From: an uncultured Clostridium sp.
GTDB taxonomy: Bacteria; Bacillota; Clostridia; Clostridiales; Clostridiaceae
Assembly: GCA_900539375.1 (NCBI GenBank)
Contig: UQBY01000020.1
Span: forward strand, 1 to 63,324
Length of the DNA stretch: 63,324 nucleotides
Direction: 5' to 3'
Positions 25,582 to 33,813 of the stretch are shown here, one piece after another (the stretch's first letter is position 1; the number at the start of each line of letters is the position of its first letter). A program made the position numbers and the translations under genes. The notes beneath the pieces were generated by a model. The model ran no database searches. It saw only the letters and a list, made by a program, of their open reading frames with translations, and was not told where the DNA came from.

Positions 25582-26460
25582 ATGAATGGAGTTCTTAATA
25601 TTTTTAAAAATAAAGGGATGACTTCCTTTGATGTTGTAAGTAGAGTTAGAAAGATAGCAAAGGAAAAAAAGGTAGGTCATACAGGAACCCTTGACCCAGA
25701 AGCAGAAGGAGTACTGCCTGTTTGCCTTGGAAAAGGAACTAAAATAATAGATTATATAATGAATTCTGAAAAAGGATATAGTGTAAAATTTAAGCTTGGG
25801 ATAAAAACAACAACTTATGATTTAGAAGGAGAAATACTAGAAGAAAGAGATACTTCATTTTTAAAAGAAGAAGAAGTAAAAAATGTTATTAACTCTTTTA
25901 AAGGAGAATATTTACAAGTTCCTCCAATGTTTTCTGCTTTAAAGAAAAATGGTGTAAGATTATATGAACTTGCAAGAAAGGGAATTGAAGTTGAAAGGGA
26001 AGGAAGAAATATTACTATATATAATATAGAAAATATAAATATTGATTTACCTTATGTTTCAATGGACGTTACCTGCTCTAAAGGAACTTATATAAGAAGT
26101 TTATGTTATGATATTGGAGAAAGGCTTAATGTTTTTGCTACTATGACAGACCTTAAAAGATTTAAGACTTCCTTTTTTTGTGAAGAAGATAGCATTAATA
26201 TTAATGATTTAAATGAAGAAAATATAAAAGAAAAGCTTATTTCAATAGAAGATGCTTTAAAAAATTATCCTAAGATATACATAGAAAAAGGATATACTAA
26301 GTTAATTGCAAATGGAGTAAGAGTAGGAGATAAAAGATTTACTAAGGACTTTGTAGAAAATAATGTTCTTTATAGAGTTTATGGTGAAGATAAAGAATTT
26401 TTAGGTCTTGGCAAAAAAAATGAAGAAGGATTTAAAATGGAAAAGTTATTAATTGGGTAG
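25582..26460 (+). CDS. truB: tRNA pseudouridine-55 synthase
   Basis: TruB makes the universal pseudouridine in the T-loop of tRNA. The 292-residue protein has LNIFKNKGMTSFDVVSRVRK and the catalytic motif HTGTLDPEAEGVLPVCLGKG with Asp38, then VPPMFSALKKNGVRLYELAR and CSKGTYIRSLCYDIG. It begins 2 bases after nrnA; GAGATG at the end of nrnA may be its ribosome binding site, indicating coupling. Confidence 0.97.
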   Translation: MNGVLNIFKNKGMTSFDVVSRVRKIAKEKKVGHTGTLDPEAEGVLPVCLGKGTKIIDYIMNSEKGYSVKFKLGIKTTTYDLEGEILEERDTSFLKEEEVKNVINSFKGEYLQVPPMFSALKKNGVRLYELARKGIEVEREGRNITIYNIENINIDLPYVSMDVTCSKGTYIRSLCYDIGERLNVFATMTDLKRFKTSFFCEEDSININDLNEENIKEKLISIEDALKNYPKIYIEKGYTKLIANGVRVGDKRFTKDFVENNVLYRVYGEDKEFLGLGKKNEEGFKMEKLLIG

Positions 26461-26472
26461 GAGATAGAGAAG

Positions 26473-27375
26473 ATGAAAAATGATACATATAGTTATGTTG
26501 CCCTTGGAAGCTTTGATGGACTTCATAAAGGACATTTATCTTTAATAAAGAAAACTGTAGAATTAGCTAAAAAGATAAATGGAATGAGTATAGTATATAC
26601 CTTTAAAAATCACCCTAGAAAATTTATAAAGTCAATTGATAACCCAAAATTACTTCTTGATAACGAAAGTAAAAAAGAAATTTTAAAAAAAGAAAATGTG
26701 GATTTAGTATATTTTGAAGAGTTTAATGAAGACTACATGAAACTTTCTCCAGAGGAATTTGTAAAATACTTATGTGAAAAATTTAATGTAAAGGGAATAG
26801 TTGTAGGATTTAATTATAGATTTGGATATAAAAATTCAGGAGATGTTAATCTTTTGAAAAAATTATCAAAGATTTATAATTATGAATTATATGTTATGGA
26901 ACCTTGTACATATAATGAAGAAGCTATAAGTAGTACAAAGGTAAGGCAAGCACTTATAAGAGGTGCACTTAATGAAGCAAATGAAATGTTAACAAGACCA
27001 TTTTTTATAAAAGGAGAAGTTGTTCATGGAAAACAGCTTGGAAGAACAATAGGTTTTCCAACAGCAAATTTAAATTTTTCAAAAGATATAATTCTTCCTA
27101 AAATAGGTGTATATTATACTAATGTTTTGTGGAATAATAATATATATAGAGGAATTACTTCTATAGGTAATAATCCAACTGTAAATGGTGAAAAAATAAC
27201 CTTAGAAACATTTATATTAGATTTTAACAAAGATATATATGATGAAAAAATAAAAGTTTATTTTATAAAGTTTTTTAGGGAAGAAAAAAAATTTGCTTCA
27301 ATAGAAAAACTAAAAGAGCAATTAAATTTTGATGCTAAAAGAGCAGCAAAAGAAAATATTTTATCAATAAAATAA
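26473..27375 (+). CDS. ribF: Bifunctional riboflavin kinase/FAD synthetase
   Basis: The enzyme makes FMN and FAD from riboflavin. The 300-residue protein has the N-terminal adenylyltransferase domain (ALGSFDGLHKGHLSLI; VGFNYRFGYKNSGD; SSTKVRQAL) and the C-terminal flavokinase domain from about residue 175 (GRTIGFPTANLNF, GVYYTNV, NPTVNG). Last gene of the rimP operon here; it starts 12 bases after truB with AGGAGATAG upstream. Confidence 0.96.
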   Translation: MKNDTYSYVALGSFDGLHKGHLSLIKKTVELAKKINGMSIVYTFKNHPRKFIKSIDNPKLLLDNESKKEILKKENVDLVYFEEFNEDYMKLSPEEFVKYLCEKFNVKGIVVGFNYRFGYKNSGDVNLLKKLSKIYNYELYVMEPCTYNEEAISSTKVRQALIRGALNEANEMLTRPFFIKGEVVHGKQLGRTIGFPTANLNFSKDIILPKIGVYYTNVLWNNNIYRGITSIGNNPTVNGEKITLETFILDFNKDIYDEKIKVYFIKFFREEKKFASIEKLKEQLNFDAKRAAKENILSIK

Positions 27376-27380
27376 AAATA

Positions 27381-27409
27381 TTTACAACAGTATTATGTTT
27401 TGATATAAT
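27381..27409 (+). promoter_or_regulatory. Sigma-A promoter of rpsO
   Basis: TTTACA (27381-27386), 17 bases, TATAAT (27404-27409) with a TG one base upstream giving an extended -10. It overlaps the stretch just after ribF. Confidence 0.8.
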
Positions 27410-27414
27410 ACTTA

Positions 27415-27494
27415 AGGAACCTAGTGCTATGTTGGAAGGAGGCCATCTTCCTACTTGGAACTAAGGCGATTATTATATGGAGGTGCTTAAAAGC
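27415..27494 (+). promoter_or_regulatory. rpsO leader, probable S15 autoregulatory RNA
   Basis: The leader of about 80 bases holds GGAAG-GAGGCCAT-CTTCC (27434-27451) as a small hairpin with purine-rich loop, then CTACTTGGAACTAAGGCG. S15 is known to bind structured leaders of its own mRNA in several bacterial groups through different folds; S15 binding to this one is inferred from position only. Confidence 0.45.
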
Positions 27495-27758
27495 ATGGAT
27501 AAGGCAAGAAAGTTAGAAATCATCAAAGAATTTGGAAGAGGAGAAGGAGATACAGGTTCTCCAGAAGTTCAAATAGCGTTATTAACTGAAAGAATAACAC
27601 ATTTAACTGAACACTTCAAAGTTCACAAGAAAGATCACCACTCAAGAAGAGGTCTTTTAATGATGGTTGGACAAAGAAGAGGACTTTTAAATTACTTAAA
27701 AGAACAAGATATCGAAAGATACAGAGCAATTGTTAAAAAATTAGGTTTAAGAAAGTAA
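27495..27758 (+). CDS. rpsO: 30S ribosomal protein S15
   Basis: The 87-residue protein is a full S15: GEGDTGSPEVQIALLTERI, HFKVHKKDHHSRRGLLMMVG and RRGLLNYLKEQD. S15 binds the central domain of 16S rRNA early in 30S assembly. ATG 27495 is chosen because GGAGGTG lies 9 bases upstream; an in-frame ATG at 27477 overlaps that ribosome binding site. It is followed by pnp, the common rpsO-pnp pair. Confidence 0.97.
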   Translation: MDKARKLEIIKEFGRGEGDTGSPEVQIALLTERITHLTEHFKVHKKDHHSRRGLLMMVGQRRGLLNYLKEQDIERYRAIVKKLGLRK

Positions 27759-27765
27759 TCTTTTT

Positions 27766-27792
27766 AGAGCGGACAAAATCCGCTCTATTATT
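27766..27792 (+). terminator. Hairpin between rpsO and pnp
   Basis: AGAGCGGA (27766-27773) and TCCGCTCT (27779-27786) form a perfect 8-bp stem followed by ATTATTTT. The weak T-run suggests partial termination or a processing site. Confidence 0.7.
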
Positions 27793-27839
27793 TTAAAATA
27801 ATAAATAAAATACCATATATAGATAGAGGAGGTCTTGTA

Positions 27840-29945
27840 ATGAGCAATGTATTAAGTACAATGATTGCAGGAAGAGAAATGAAAGTAGAATTTGGCAAAA
27901 TCGGAATGTTATCAAATGCTGCTATTTTCATGAGTTATGGAGATACTGTAATATTAACAAATGTTAATGCTTCAGAAAAACCAAGAGACGGTATAGATTT
28001 CTTTCCTTTAAGTGTAGAATATGAAGAAAGATTATATTCAGTAGGAAAAATTCCAGGTGGATTTATAAAAAGAGAAGGAAAACCAACAGATGGAGCAATT
28101 TTAAAGGGGAGAGCTATAGATAGAAGCTTAAGACCATTATTCCCAAAGGGATACAGAAATGATGTTCAAGTAGTTTGTACTGTTGTTTCTGTTGAAGAAG
28201 AAAACTTACCTGAAATATTAGCAATTAATGCAGCTTCAACTGCATTATGTTTATCAAGCATACCTTTTACAACTCCAGTAGGAGCTGTTCAAGTAGGATT
28301 AGTTGATGGAAATCTTATTATTAATCCAAACACAGAAGAAAGAGCAAAATCAAAGCTTGCTTTAACTGTATGTTCTACAAAAGACAGAGTAATGATGATT
28401 GAAGCAGGTGGAGATGAAATCCCAGAAGATAAAATGATAGAAGCCATTAAATTTGGATTTGAGGCTTGCCAACCAATAGTTAAATTCCAAGAAGAAGCTA
28501 TGGAAAAGATGGGAAAAGTAAAAGATGTTCCAGAACTTTATCACCCATCAGAAGAAGTAGAAAAAGATTTAAGAGCATTTGCATCTGATATGGTTAAAGA
28601 AGCTATGTACATAACTGATAAAGATGAAAGAAATGCAGCTATGGATAAGGTTAATGAAAAAATCAATGAAGAATTTGGGGAAAAATATGCAGATAAACTT
28701 GGAGACATAAAAGAAGTTCTTTATACTATGCAAAAAGAAGTAGTAAGAAATATGCTTCTTAATGAAAAGAGAAGACCAGATGGAAGAGCTTTTGATGAAG
28801 TAAGACCAATAAGCTGTGAAGTAGGAGTACTTCCAAGAACTCATGGAACAGGTTTATTTACAAGAGGATTAACTCAAGTAATGACTGTTGCTACATTAGG
28901 TTCAGTTGGTGACATTCAAATATTAGATGGCATAGAAGAAGATACAAAAAGATATATGCATCATTATAATTTCCCAGGATATAGTGTTGGAGAAGTTAAA
29001 CCTTTAAGAGGACCTGGAAGAAGAGAAATAGGTCATGGTGCTTTAGCAGAAAGAGCATTAGAACCTCTTATACCTTCAGAAGAAGAGTTCCCATATACAA
29101 TAAGATTAGTATCTGAAGTTTTAAGCTCTAATGGTTCAACATCTCAAGCTTCAGTTTGTGGTTCAACTTTAGCATTATTAGATGCAGGTGTTCCAATAAA
29201 GAGACCAGCTGCTGGTATAGCTATGGGACTTATAACATCACCTGACTTAAAAGAAGAAGCAGTTATAACAGATATACAAGGAATAGAAGACTTCTTTGGA
29301 GATATGGACTTTAAGGTAGCAGGAACTGTAGAAGGAATAACATCTATACAAGTTGATACTAAAATTAAAGGTATGAGCTTTAGCATAATTGAAAATGCTA
29401 TAAGAGGTGCTAGAAAAGCAAGAGTTATGATTTTAGGAAAAATTGCAGACTGTATTCCAGAGGCAAGAAAAGATGTATCTATATATGCACCAAAAACATC
29501 TATAATTAATATTGACCCAGAAAAGATAAGAGATGTTATAGGAACAGGTGGAAAAGTTATTAACAAGATAATAGCAGACACTGGAGTTAAGATAGATATA
29601 AAAGAAGATGGAACAGTATTTGTTTCTTCAGAAGACCATGAAGGTGTAAAAAATGCTATAAAGATAATTGAAGGATTAACTAAGGAAGTAAAGTCTGGAG
29701 AAGTATATTTAGGAAAAGTAACTAAAATAACTACTTTTGGAGCTTTTGTAGAAATACTTCCAAATAAAGAAGGTTTAGTTCATATTTCAAAACTTGATAA
29801 GAACAGAGTAAACAAAGTAGAAGATGTGGTTTCAGTAGGGGACGAAATATTAGTTAAGGTTACTGAAATAGATAACCAAGGAAGAATAAATCTTTCAAGA
29901 AAAGATGCTTTATTAGAAAAAGAAGCAGAAAATGAAGAAAAGTAA
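27840..29945 (+). CDS. pnp: Polyribonucleotide nucleotidyltransferase (PNPase)
   Basis: PNPase degrades RNA from the 3' end with phosphate as a trimer in the RNA degradosome. The 701-residue protein has two RNase PH domains (GDTVILTNVNAS; KGRAIDRSLRPLFPKG; THGTGLFTRGLTQVMTV; SDLLSSNGST-like EVLSSNGSTSQASVCG), a KH domain (IRDVIGTGGKVINKI, about 560-615) and an S1 domain (GKVTKITTFGAFVEIL, about 620-695). AGAGGAGG precedes the ATG. Full length. Confidence 0.98.
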   Translation: MSNVLSTMIAGREMKVEFGKIGMLSNAAIFMSYGDTVILTNVNASEKPRDGIDFFPLSVEYEERLYSVGKIPGGFIKREGKPTDGAILKGRAIDRSLRPLFPKGYRNDVQVVCTVVSVEEENLPEILAINAASTALCLSSIPFTTPVGAVQVGLVDGNLIINPNTEERAKSKLALTVCSTKDRVMMIEAGGDEIPEDKMIEAIKFGFEACQPIVKFQEEAMEKMGKVKDVPELYHPSEEVEKDLRAFASDMVKEAMYITDKDERNAAMDKVNEKINEEFGEKYADKLGDIKEVLYTMQKEVVRNMLLNEKRRPDGRAFDEVRPISCEVGVLPRTHGTGLFTRGLTQVMTVATLGSVGDIQILDGIEEDTKRYMHHYNFPGYSVGEVKPLRGPGRREIGHGALAERALEPLIPSEEEFPYTIRLVSEVLSSNGSTSQASVCGSTLALLDAGVPIKRPAAGIAMGLITSPDLKEEAVITDIQGIEDFFGDMDFKVAGTVEGITSIQVDTKIKGMSFSIIENAIRGARKARVMILGKIADCIPEARKDVSIYAPKTSIINIDPEKIRDVIGTGGKVINKIIADTGVKIDIKEDGTVFVSSEDHEGVKNAIKIIEGLTKEVKSGEVYLGKVTKITTFGAFVEILPNKEGLVHISKLDKNRVNKVEDVVSVGDEILVKVTEIDNQGRINLSRKDALLEKEAENEEK

Positions 29946-29966
29946 TTAACTTAAAAATAAGATAAA

Positions 29967-29995
29967 TAAAAAAGGGCATTGTTTGCCTTTTTTTT
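29967..29995 (+). terminator. Terminator after pnp
   Basis: AAAAAAGGGC with GCCTTTTTTTT around ATTGTTT: a short stem with a long T-run. Confidence 0.85.
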
Positions 29996-30067
29996 CTATC
30001 TATAAATAATTTAAAAAAATTTGAATAATCCTATATAAAATGTTTTTTTAGAAAGGAGAGAAACTTT

Positions 30068-31372
30068 ATGCATAATTTATATACATTAAAAAATGGCCTT
30101 AGGGTAGTTACTGAAAAAATTTCAGAGTCAAATTCTATTTCTGTTGGAGTTATGATAAAAAATGGGTCTAGAAATGAAAGTTTAGAGCTTAATGGGATAT
30201 CACATTTTATTGAGCATATGTTTTTTAAGGGAACTAAAAAGCGTAAGTCAAAGGATATTGTAGAGGATATAGAAAACGTAGGTGGACAGATAAATGCCTT
30301 TACAAGTAAAGAAGCTACTTGCTATTATGTAAAAAATTTATATACCCATTTAGAATTATCATTAGAAATATTATCTGATATGATTTTAAATTCAGTTTTT
30401 TCTGTAGAAGAAATTGAAAGAGAAAAGGGAGTAGTTATAGAAGAAATAAATATGGGAGAAGATAGTCCAGAGGATGTTTTAGACGATTTAAATTCAAAGG
30501 CATGTTATGGAGAAAATCCATTATCTTATCCTATATTAGGTACAATAGAAAAGGTAAAATCAATAAGAAGAGAGGATATTTTAAATTTTATAAAAGAAAA
30601 ATATACTCCTCAAAACACAGTGATTTCTGTATGTGGAAAATTTGATGATAAAGAATTAAAAGAACTTATAGAAAAATATTTTTCTAATTGGAATAGTGAT
30701 AGTAATTATGTTCCAACTTATGAAAATTGTGAAATTCAAACAGGAACATACTATAAAGATAAAGATATAGAACAACTTCATGTAATATTAGGCTTAAAAG
30801 GTCTTCCTCAAGGAGATGAACATGGATATGCATTAACTCTTTTAAGTAATGTTTTTGGTGGAGGAGCTTCCTCAATATTATTCCAAGAAGTAAGAGAAAA
30901 GTTAGGATTATGCTATAGCATATATTGTTATCCTCAACCTTTCCAAAATGCAGGAAGTCTTAGTATATATGCAGGACTTGGAAAAAATTATGGAGAAAAG
31001 GCTTTAGAGGTTATATTAAAAGAAATTAATAAATTTGCTAAAGAAGGAATTACAGATGATAAATTAAATATAAATAAAGAAAAGCTTAAAGCTTCATATA
31101 TATTAGGTTTAGAAAGCACAAGTTCAAGAATGTTTGCTAATGCAAAATCTGTTTTATTTAAAAATAAAATAACCACTCAAGAAGATGTTATTAAAAGAGT
31201 AGATAAAATTTCTCAAGAGGATATAAGATTTGTTTTAGATAATTGTTTTAAAAATGGTGTATTAAATACATCCTTTGTTGGAAATAATATAAATTATTCA
31301 AAGCTTAATGATATAGTATTTGATTCTTCTAAAGCTTATAAAGAAATAAAGGGAGAAAAATTTAATATTTAA
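30068..31372 (+). CDS. M16 family zinc peptidase (MlpA/YmxG-type)
   Basis: The 434-residue protein is a processing-protease-like M16 member: inverted zinc motif HFIEH (H46, E49, H50) followed by MFFKGT, and the distal glutamate region VVIEEINMGEDSPED near 126. A second, inactive-type M16 domain follows (GGGASSILFQEVREKLG near 265). In Bacillus its orthologue sits next to pnp and ymxH. The substrate is unknown. AAAGGAGAG precedes the ATG. Confidence 0.9.
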   Translation: MHNLYTLKNGLRVVTEKISESNSISVGVMIKNGSRNESLELNGISHFIEHMFFKGTKKRKSKDIVEDIENVGGQINAFTSKEATCYYVKNLYTHLELSLEILSDMILNSVFSVEEIEREKGVVIEEINMGEDSPEDVLDDLNSKACYGENPLSYPILGTIEKVKSIRREDILNFIKEKYTPQNTVISVCGKFDDKELKELIEKYFSNWNSDSNYVPTYENCEIQTGTYYKDKDIEQLHVILGLKGLPQGDEHGYALTLLSNVFGGGASSILFQEVREKLGLCYSIYCYPQPFQNAGSLSIYAGLGKNYGEKALEVILKEINKFAKEGITDDKLNINKEKLKASYILGLESTSSRMFANAKSVLFKNKITTQEDVIKRVDKISQEDIRFVLDNCFKNGVLNTSFVGNNINYSKLNDIVFDSSKAYKEIKGEKFNI

Positions 31373-31437
31373 ACTCTGAATATATTACCTGAAATTTGCA
31401 TAAAAATATGTAGATATAAATTAGGAGGTAATTTATA

Positions 31438-31719
31438 ATGAGTAGCAGCGAAAATTTAAAGCTTTTAAGTGAAATAGAAAAGTTTGAACTTATAAATATA
31501 AATGATGGGGAAAAGTATGATTACTTGCAAAATAGTGATTTGGTAATAGATGATAAAGGAAACATAAGATTTTTAGTAATAAACTTAGGAGGAAAAATCA
31601 GTCTTTTTGGAGGAAACAAAGAATTTCTAGAAATTCCTTGGGAGTGTGTTAAAAAAATTGGACTAAAAACAATAATTTTAGATGCTGATGAGGGAGATAT
31701 AAAAAGGACTAAGATTTAA
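31438..31719 (+). CDS. YlmC/YmxH-family PRC-barrel protein
   Basis: The 93-residue protein has the short beta-rich PRC-barrel pattern (ELININDGEKYDYLQNSDLV, GNIRFLVI, EIPWECVKKIG, TIILDA). YlmC/YmxH proteins are conserved in spore formers and often sporulation-associated, but with no known activity. AGGAGG precedes the ATG. It lies between the M16 peptidase and aspartokinase, as in Bacillus. Confidence 0.8.
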   Translation: MSSSENLKLLSEIEKFELININDGEKYDYLQNSDLVIDDKGNIRFLVINLGGKISLFGGNKEFLEIPWECVKKIGLKTIILDADEGDIKRTKI

Positions 31720-31737
31720 GAGTAGGAGAGAAAGAAA

Positions 31738-32934
31738 TTGAAGATAATTGTTCAAAAGTTTGGTGGAACTTCTGTATCTACAGAAGAAAGAAGAAAAATG
31801 GCTGTTAAAAAAATAAGTAATGCCATTAAAGAAGGGTATATGCCAGTTGTAGTAGTATCAGCCCTTGGAAGAAAAGGAGAGCCTTATGCAACAGATACTC
31901 TTCTTTCACTAGTAGATAATAATTTTAAGCAAAATAATAAAAAAGCCTTAGATATGCTTATGTGTTGTGGAGAAATCATAAGTTCTGTAATTATGTGTAA
32001 TGAACTTGAAAAGGAAGGAATAGATGCAATACCTTTAACTGGAGGGCAAGCTGGAATTATAACTAACAATACTTTTGGTGATGCAAAGGTATTAGATGTA
32101 AAAGCTGAAAAGATTAAAAAAATCCTTTTAAAAGGAAAAATACCAGTTATATGTGGCTTTCAAGGAAAAACTGAAAATGAAGAATTTTCAACTCTTGGAA
32201 GAGGAGGAAGTGATACAACAGCTGCTCTTTTAGGTGCTTCAATACCAGCAGAAAAAATAGAAATTTATACAGATGTTGATGGTATAATGACAGCAGACCC
32301 TAGAATGGTAAAGGATGCAACTGTTATTGATATAATAAGCTATGATGAAATATTTCAACTAGCAGACCAAGGAGCTAAAGTTATTCATCCAAGGGCAGTT
32401 GAAGTTGCAAGAGAAAAAAATATTCCAATAGTTATAAAAAATACATTAACAGATTCTAAAGGAACTCTTATTAATAACTTAGGGGATAGGAAAAAGTTTA
32501 GACTTGTAACTAGTATTACAAGTAGTGATGATAGAATACAAATTTCAATAGATATTAAAGACAATTTAAAAAATGATAAGTATAATAATATTCTTCAAGT
32601 GATTGCTCAAAGGGGAATAAGTTTAGATTTAATAAACATTTTTCCAGAGAAACAAATATTTACAATACCTAAAAAGGCAAAAGATAAAGTATTTAAAATA
32701 TTTGAAGAGATGAATATTAAATTTACCTTTAAAGAAGATTGTAGCACAATAGCCCTTGTTGGCTCAGGAATGAGAGGAGTTCCTGGAGTAATGGCAAAAA
32801 TATTTAAGGCTTTAAATGATAAAAATATTGAAGTCCTTCAAACAGCAGATTCTCATATGACAATATGGTGTTTAGTTAAAACAAAGGAACTTAAGAATGC
32901 ATTAAATTATCTTCATAAAGCATTTAATTTATAA
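31738..32934 (+). CDS. Aspartokinase (DapG/LysC-type), TTG start
   Basis: The enzyme phosphorylates aspartate, the first step to lysine, diaminopimelate, threonine and methionine. The 398-residue protein has KFGGTSVSTEERRKMA at the start, TLGRGGSDTTAALLGA, EIYTDVDGIMTADPR and two C-terminal ACT domains for feedback (about 265-395, with VGSGMRGVPGVMAKIF). TTG 31738 follows AGGAGAG. The location next to tepA and spoIIIE matches B. subtilis dapG, the isoenzyme tied to diaminopimelate and dipicolinate, but spoVFA/spoVFB, asd and dapA are not here. Confidence 0.93.
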   Translation: MKIIVQKFGGTSVSTEERRKMAVKKISNAIKEGYMPVVVVSALGRKGEPYATDTLLSLVDNNFKQNNKKALDMLMCCGEIISSVIMCNELEKEGIDAIPLTGGQAGIITNNTFGDAKVLDVKAEKIKKILLKGKIPVICGFQGKTENEEFSTLGRGGSDTTAALLGASIPAEKIEIYTDVDGIMTADPRMVKDATVIDIISYDEIFQLADQGAKVIHPRAVEVAREKNIPIVIKNTLTDSKGTLINNLGDRKKFRLVTSITSSDDRIQISIDIKDNLKNDKYNNILQVIAQRGISLDLINIFPEKQIFTIPKKAKDKVFKIFEEMNIKFTFKEDCSTIALVGSGMRGVPGVMAKIFKALNDKNIEVLQTADSHMTIWCLVKTKELKNALNYLHKAFNL

Positions 32935-32993
32935 AAACTATGAATAAAAACATTTCTTCTGTACATAATGAATTTATAGGAGGAAGTATTTTT

Positions 32994-33683
32994 ATGTGTG
33001 AAAATAAAGATGAACTTAAGAAGGAAAAAATGAATTCTATTAAAGAGTTTGGAAATACAGCTATGGTAGAAGCTAATAAAAGAATAGTTGTTTTATCAAT
33101 AATAGGGCAAGTTGAAGGGCATATGGTATCTCAACCTCAAACAAAAGCAACAAAGTATGAACATGTAATACCTCAGCTTATAGAAATAGAACAAAATGAA
33201 AAAGTTAAAGGTGTTTTAATTGTTCTTAATACTGTTGGTGGGGATGTAGAAGCTGGCCTTGCAATTGCTGAAATGATAAATTCCCTTTCAAAACCTACAG
33301 TATCTATTGTTACAGGAGGAGGCCACTCTATAGGAGTACCCTTAGCAACCTCTGCTAAATATTCTTTTATAACTCCATCTGCAACTATGATAATACATCC
33401 TGTTAGAATGACAGGGCTTGTAGTAGGTGCTGCACAAACTTTTAACTACTTTAAAAAGATGCAAGAAAGAATAAATGATTTTATAATAAGAACATCAAAT
33501 ATAGAGCTAGAACAATTAGAAAGCTTTATGAATAGAACTGATGCTCTTTTAAATGATATGGGAACTATTCTTATTGGAAAAGAAGCTGTTGAATGTGGTT
33601 TAATTGATGAAGTAGGTGGAATAAGTAAGGCTTTAAATAAGCTTAATTCTTTAATAGATAATTTAGAGAAAAATAGGGTTTAA
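32994..33683 (+). CDS. tepA: ClpP-like serine protease TepA
   Basis: The 229-residue protein is a ClpP-fold protein of the TepA (translocation-enhancing) group: IVLNTVGGDVEAGLAIAEMI, the serine region TGGGHSIGVPLATSAKYSF and TMIIHPVRMTG with a histidine, as in ClpP/SppA relatives. ATG 32994 is chosen, 10 bases after AGGAGG; the in-frame ATG at 32940 has no ribosome binding site. Its position before spoIIIE/ftsK is conserved. The native substrate is not known. Confidence 0.88.
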   Translation: MCENKDELKKEKMNSIKEFGNTAMVEANKRIVVLSIIGQVEGHMVSQPQTKATKYEHVIPQLIEIEQNEKVKGVLIVLNTVGGDVEAGLAIAEMINSLSKPTVSIVTGGGHSIGVPLATSAKYSFITPSATMIIHPVRMTGLVVGAAQTFNYFKKMQERINDFIIRTSNIELEQLESFMNRTDALLNDMGTILIGKEAVECGLIDEVGGISKALNKLNSLIDNLEKNRV

Positions 33684-33704
33684 TAGACCCTATTTTCCAT
33701 TTTT
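33670..33704 (+). terminator. Terminator overlapping the end of tepA
   Basis: AAAATAGGGT (33670-33679) and ACCCTATTTT (33687-33696) are perfect 10-bp arms with the TAA stop of tepA (33681-33683) in the loop; CCATTTTTT follows. Confidence 0.85.
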
Positions 33705-33813
33705 TAAAATAGATATTTTATAAAAGCTTAAAAAATGATAAAATACAATGTGCAAAGTATAAAAGGAATTATTTATGGTTATGTAGAAACTTTAAAGTGG
33801 GGTGATTATAAAA

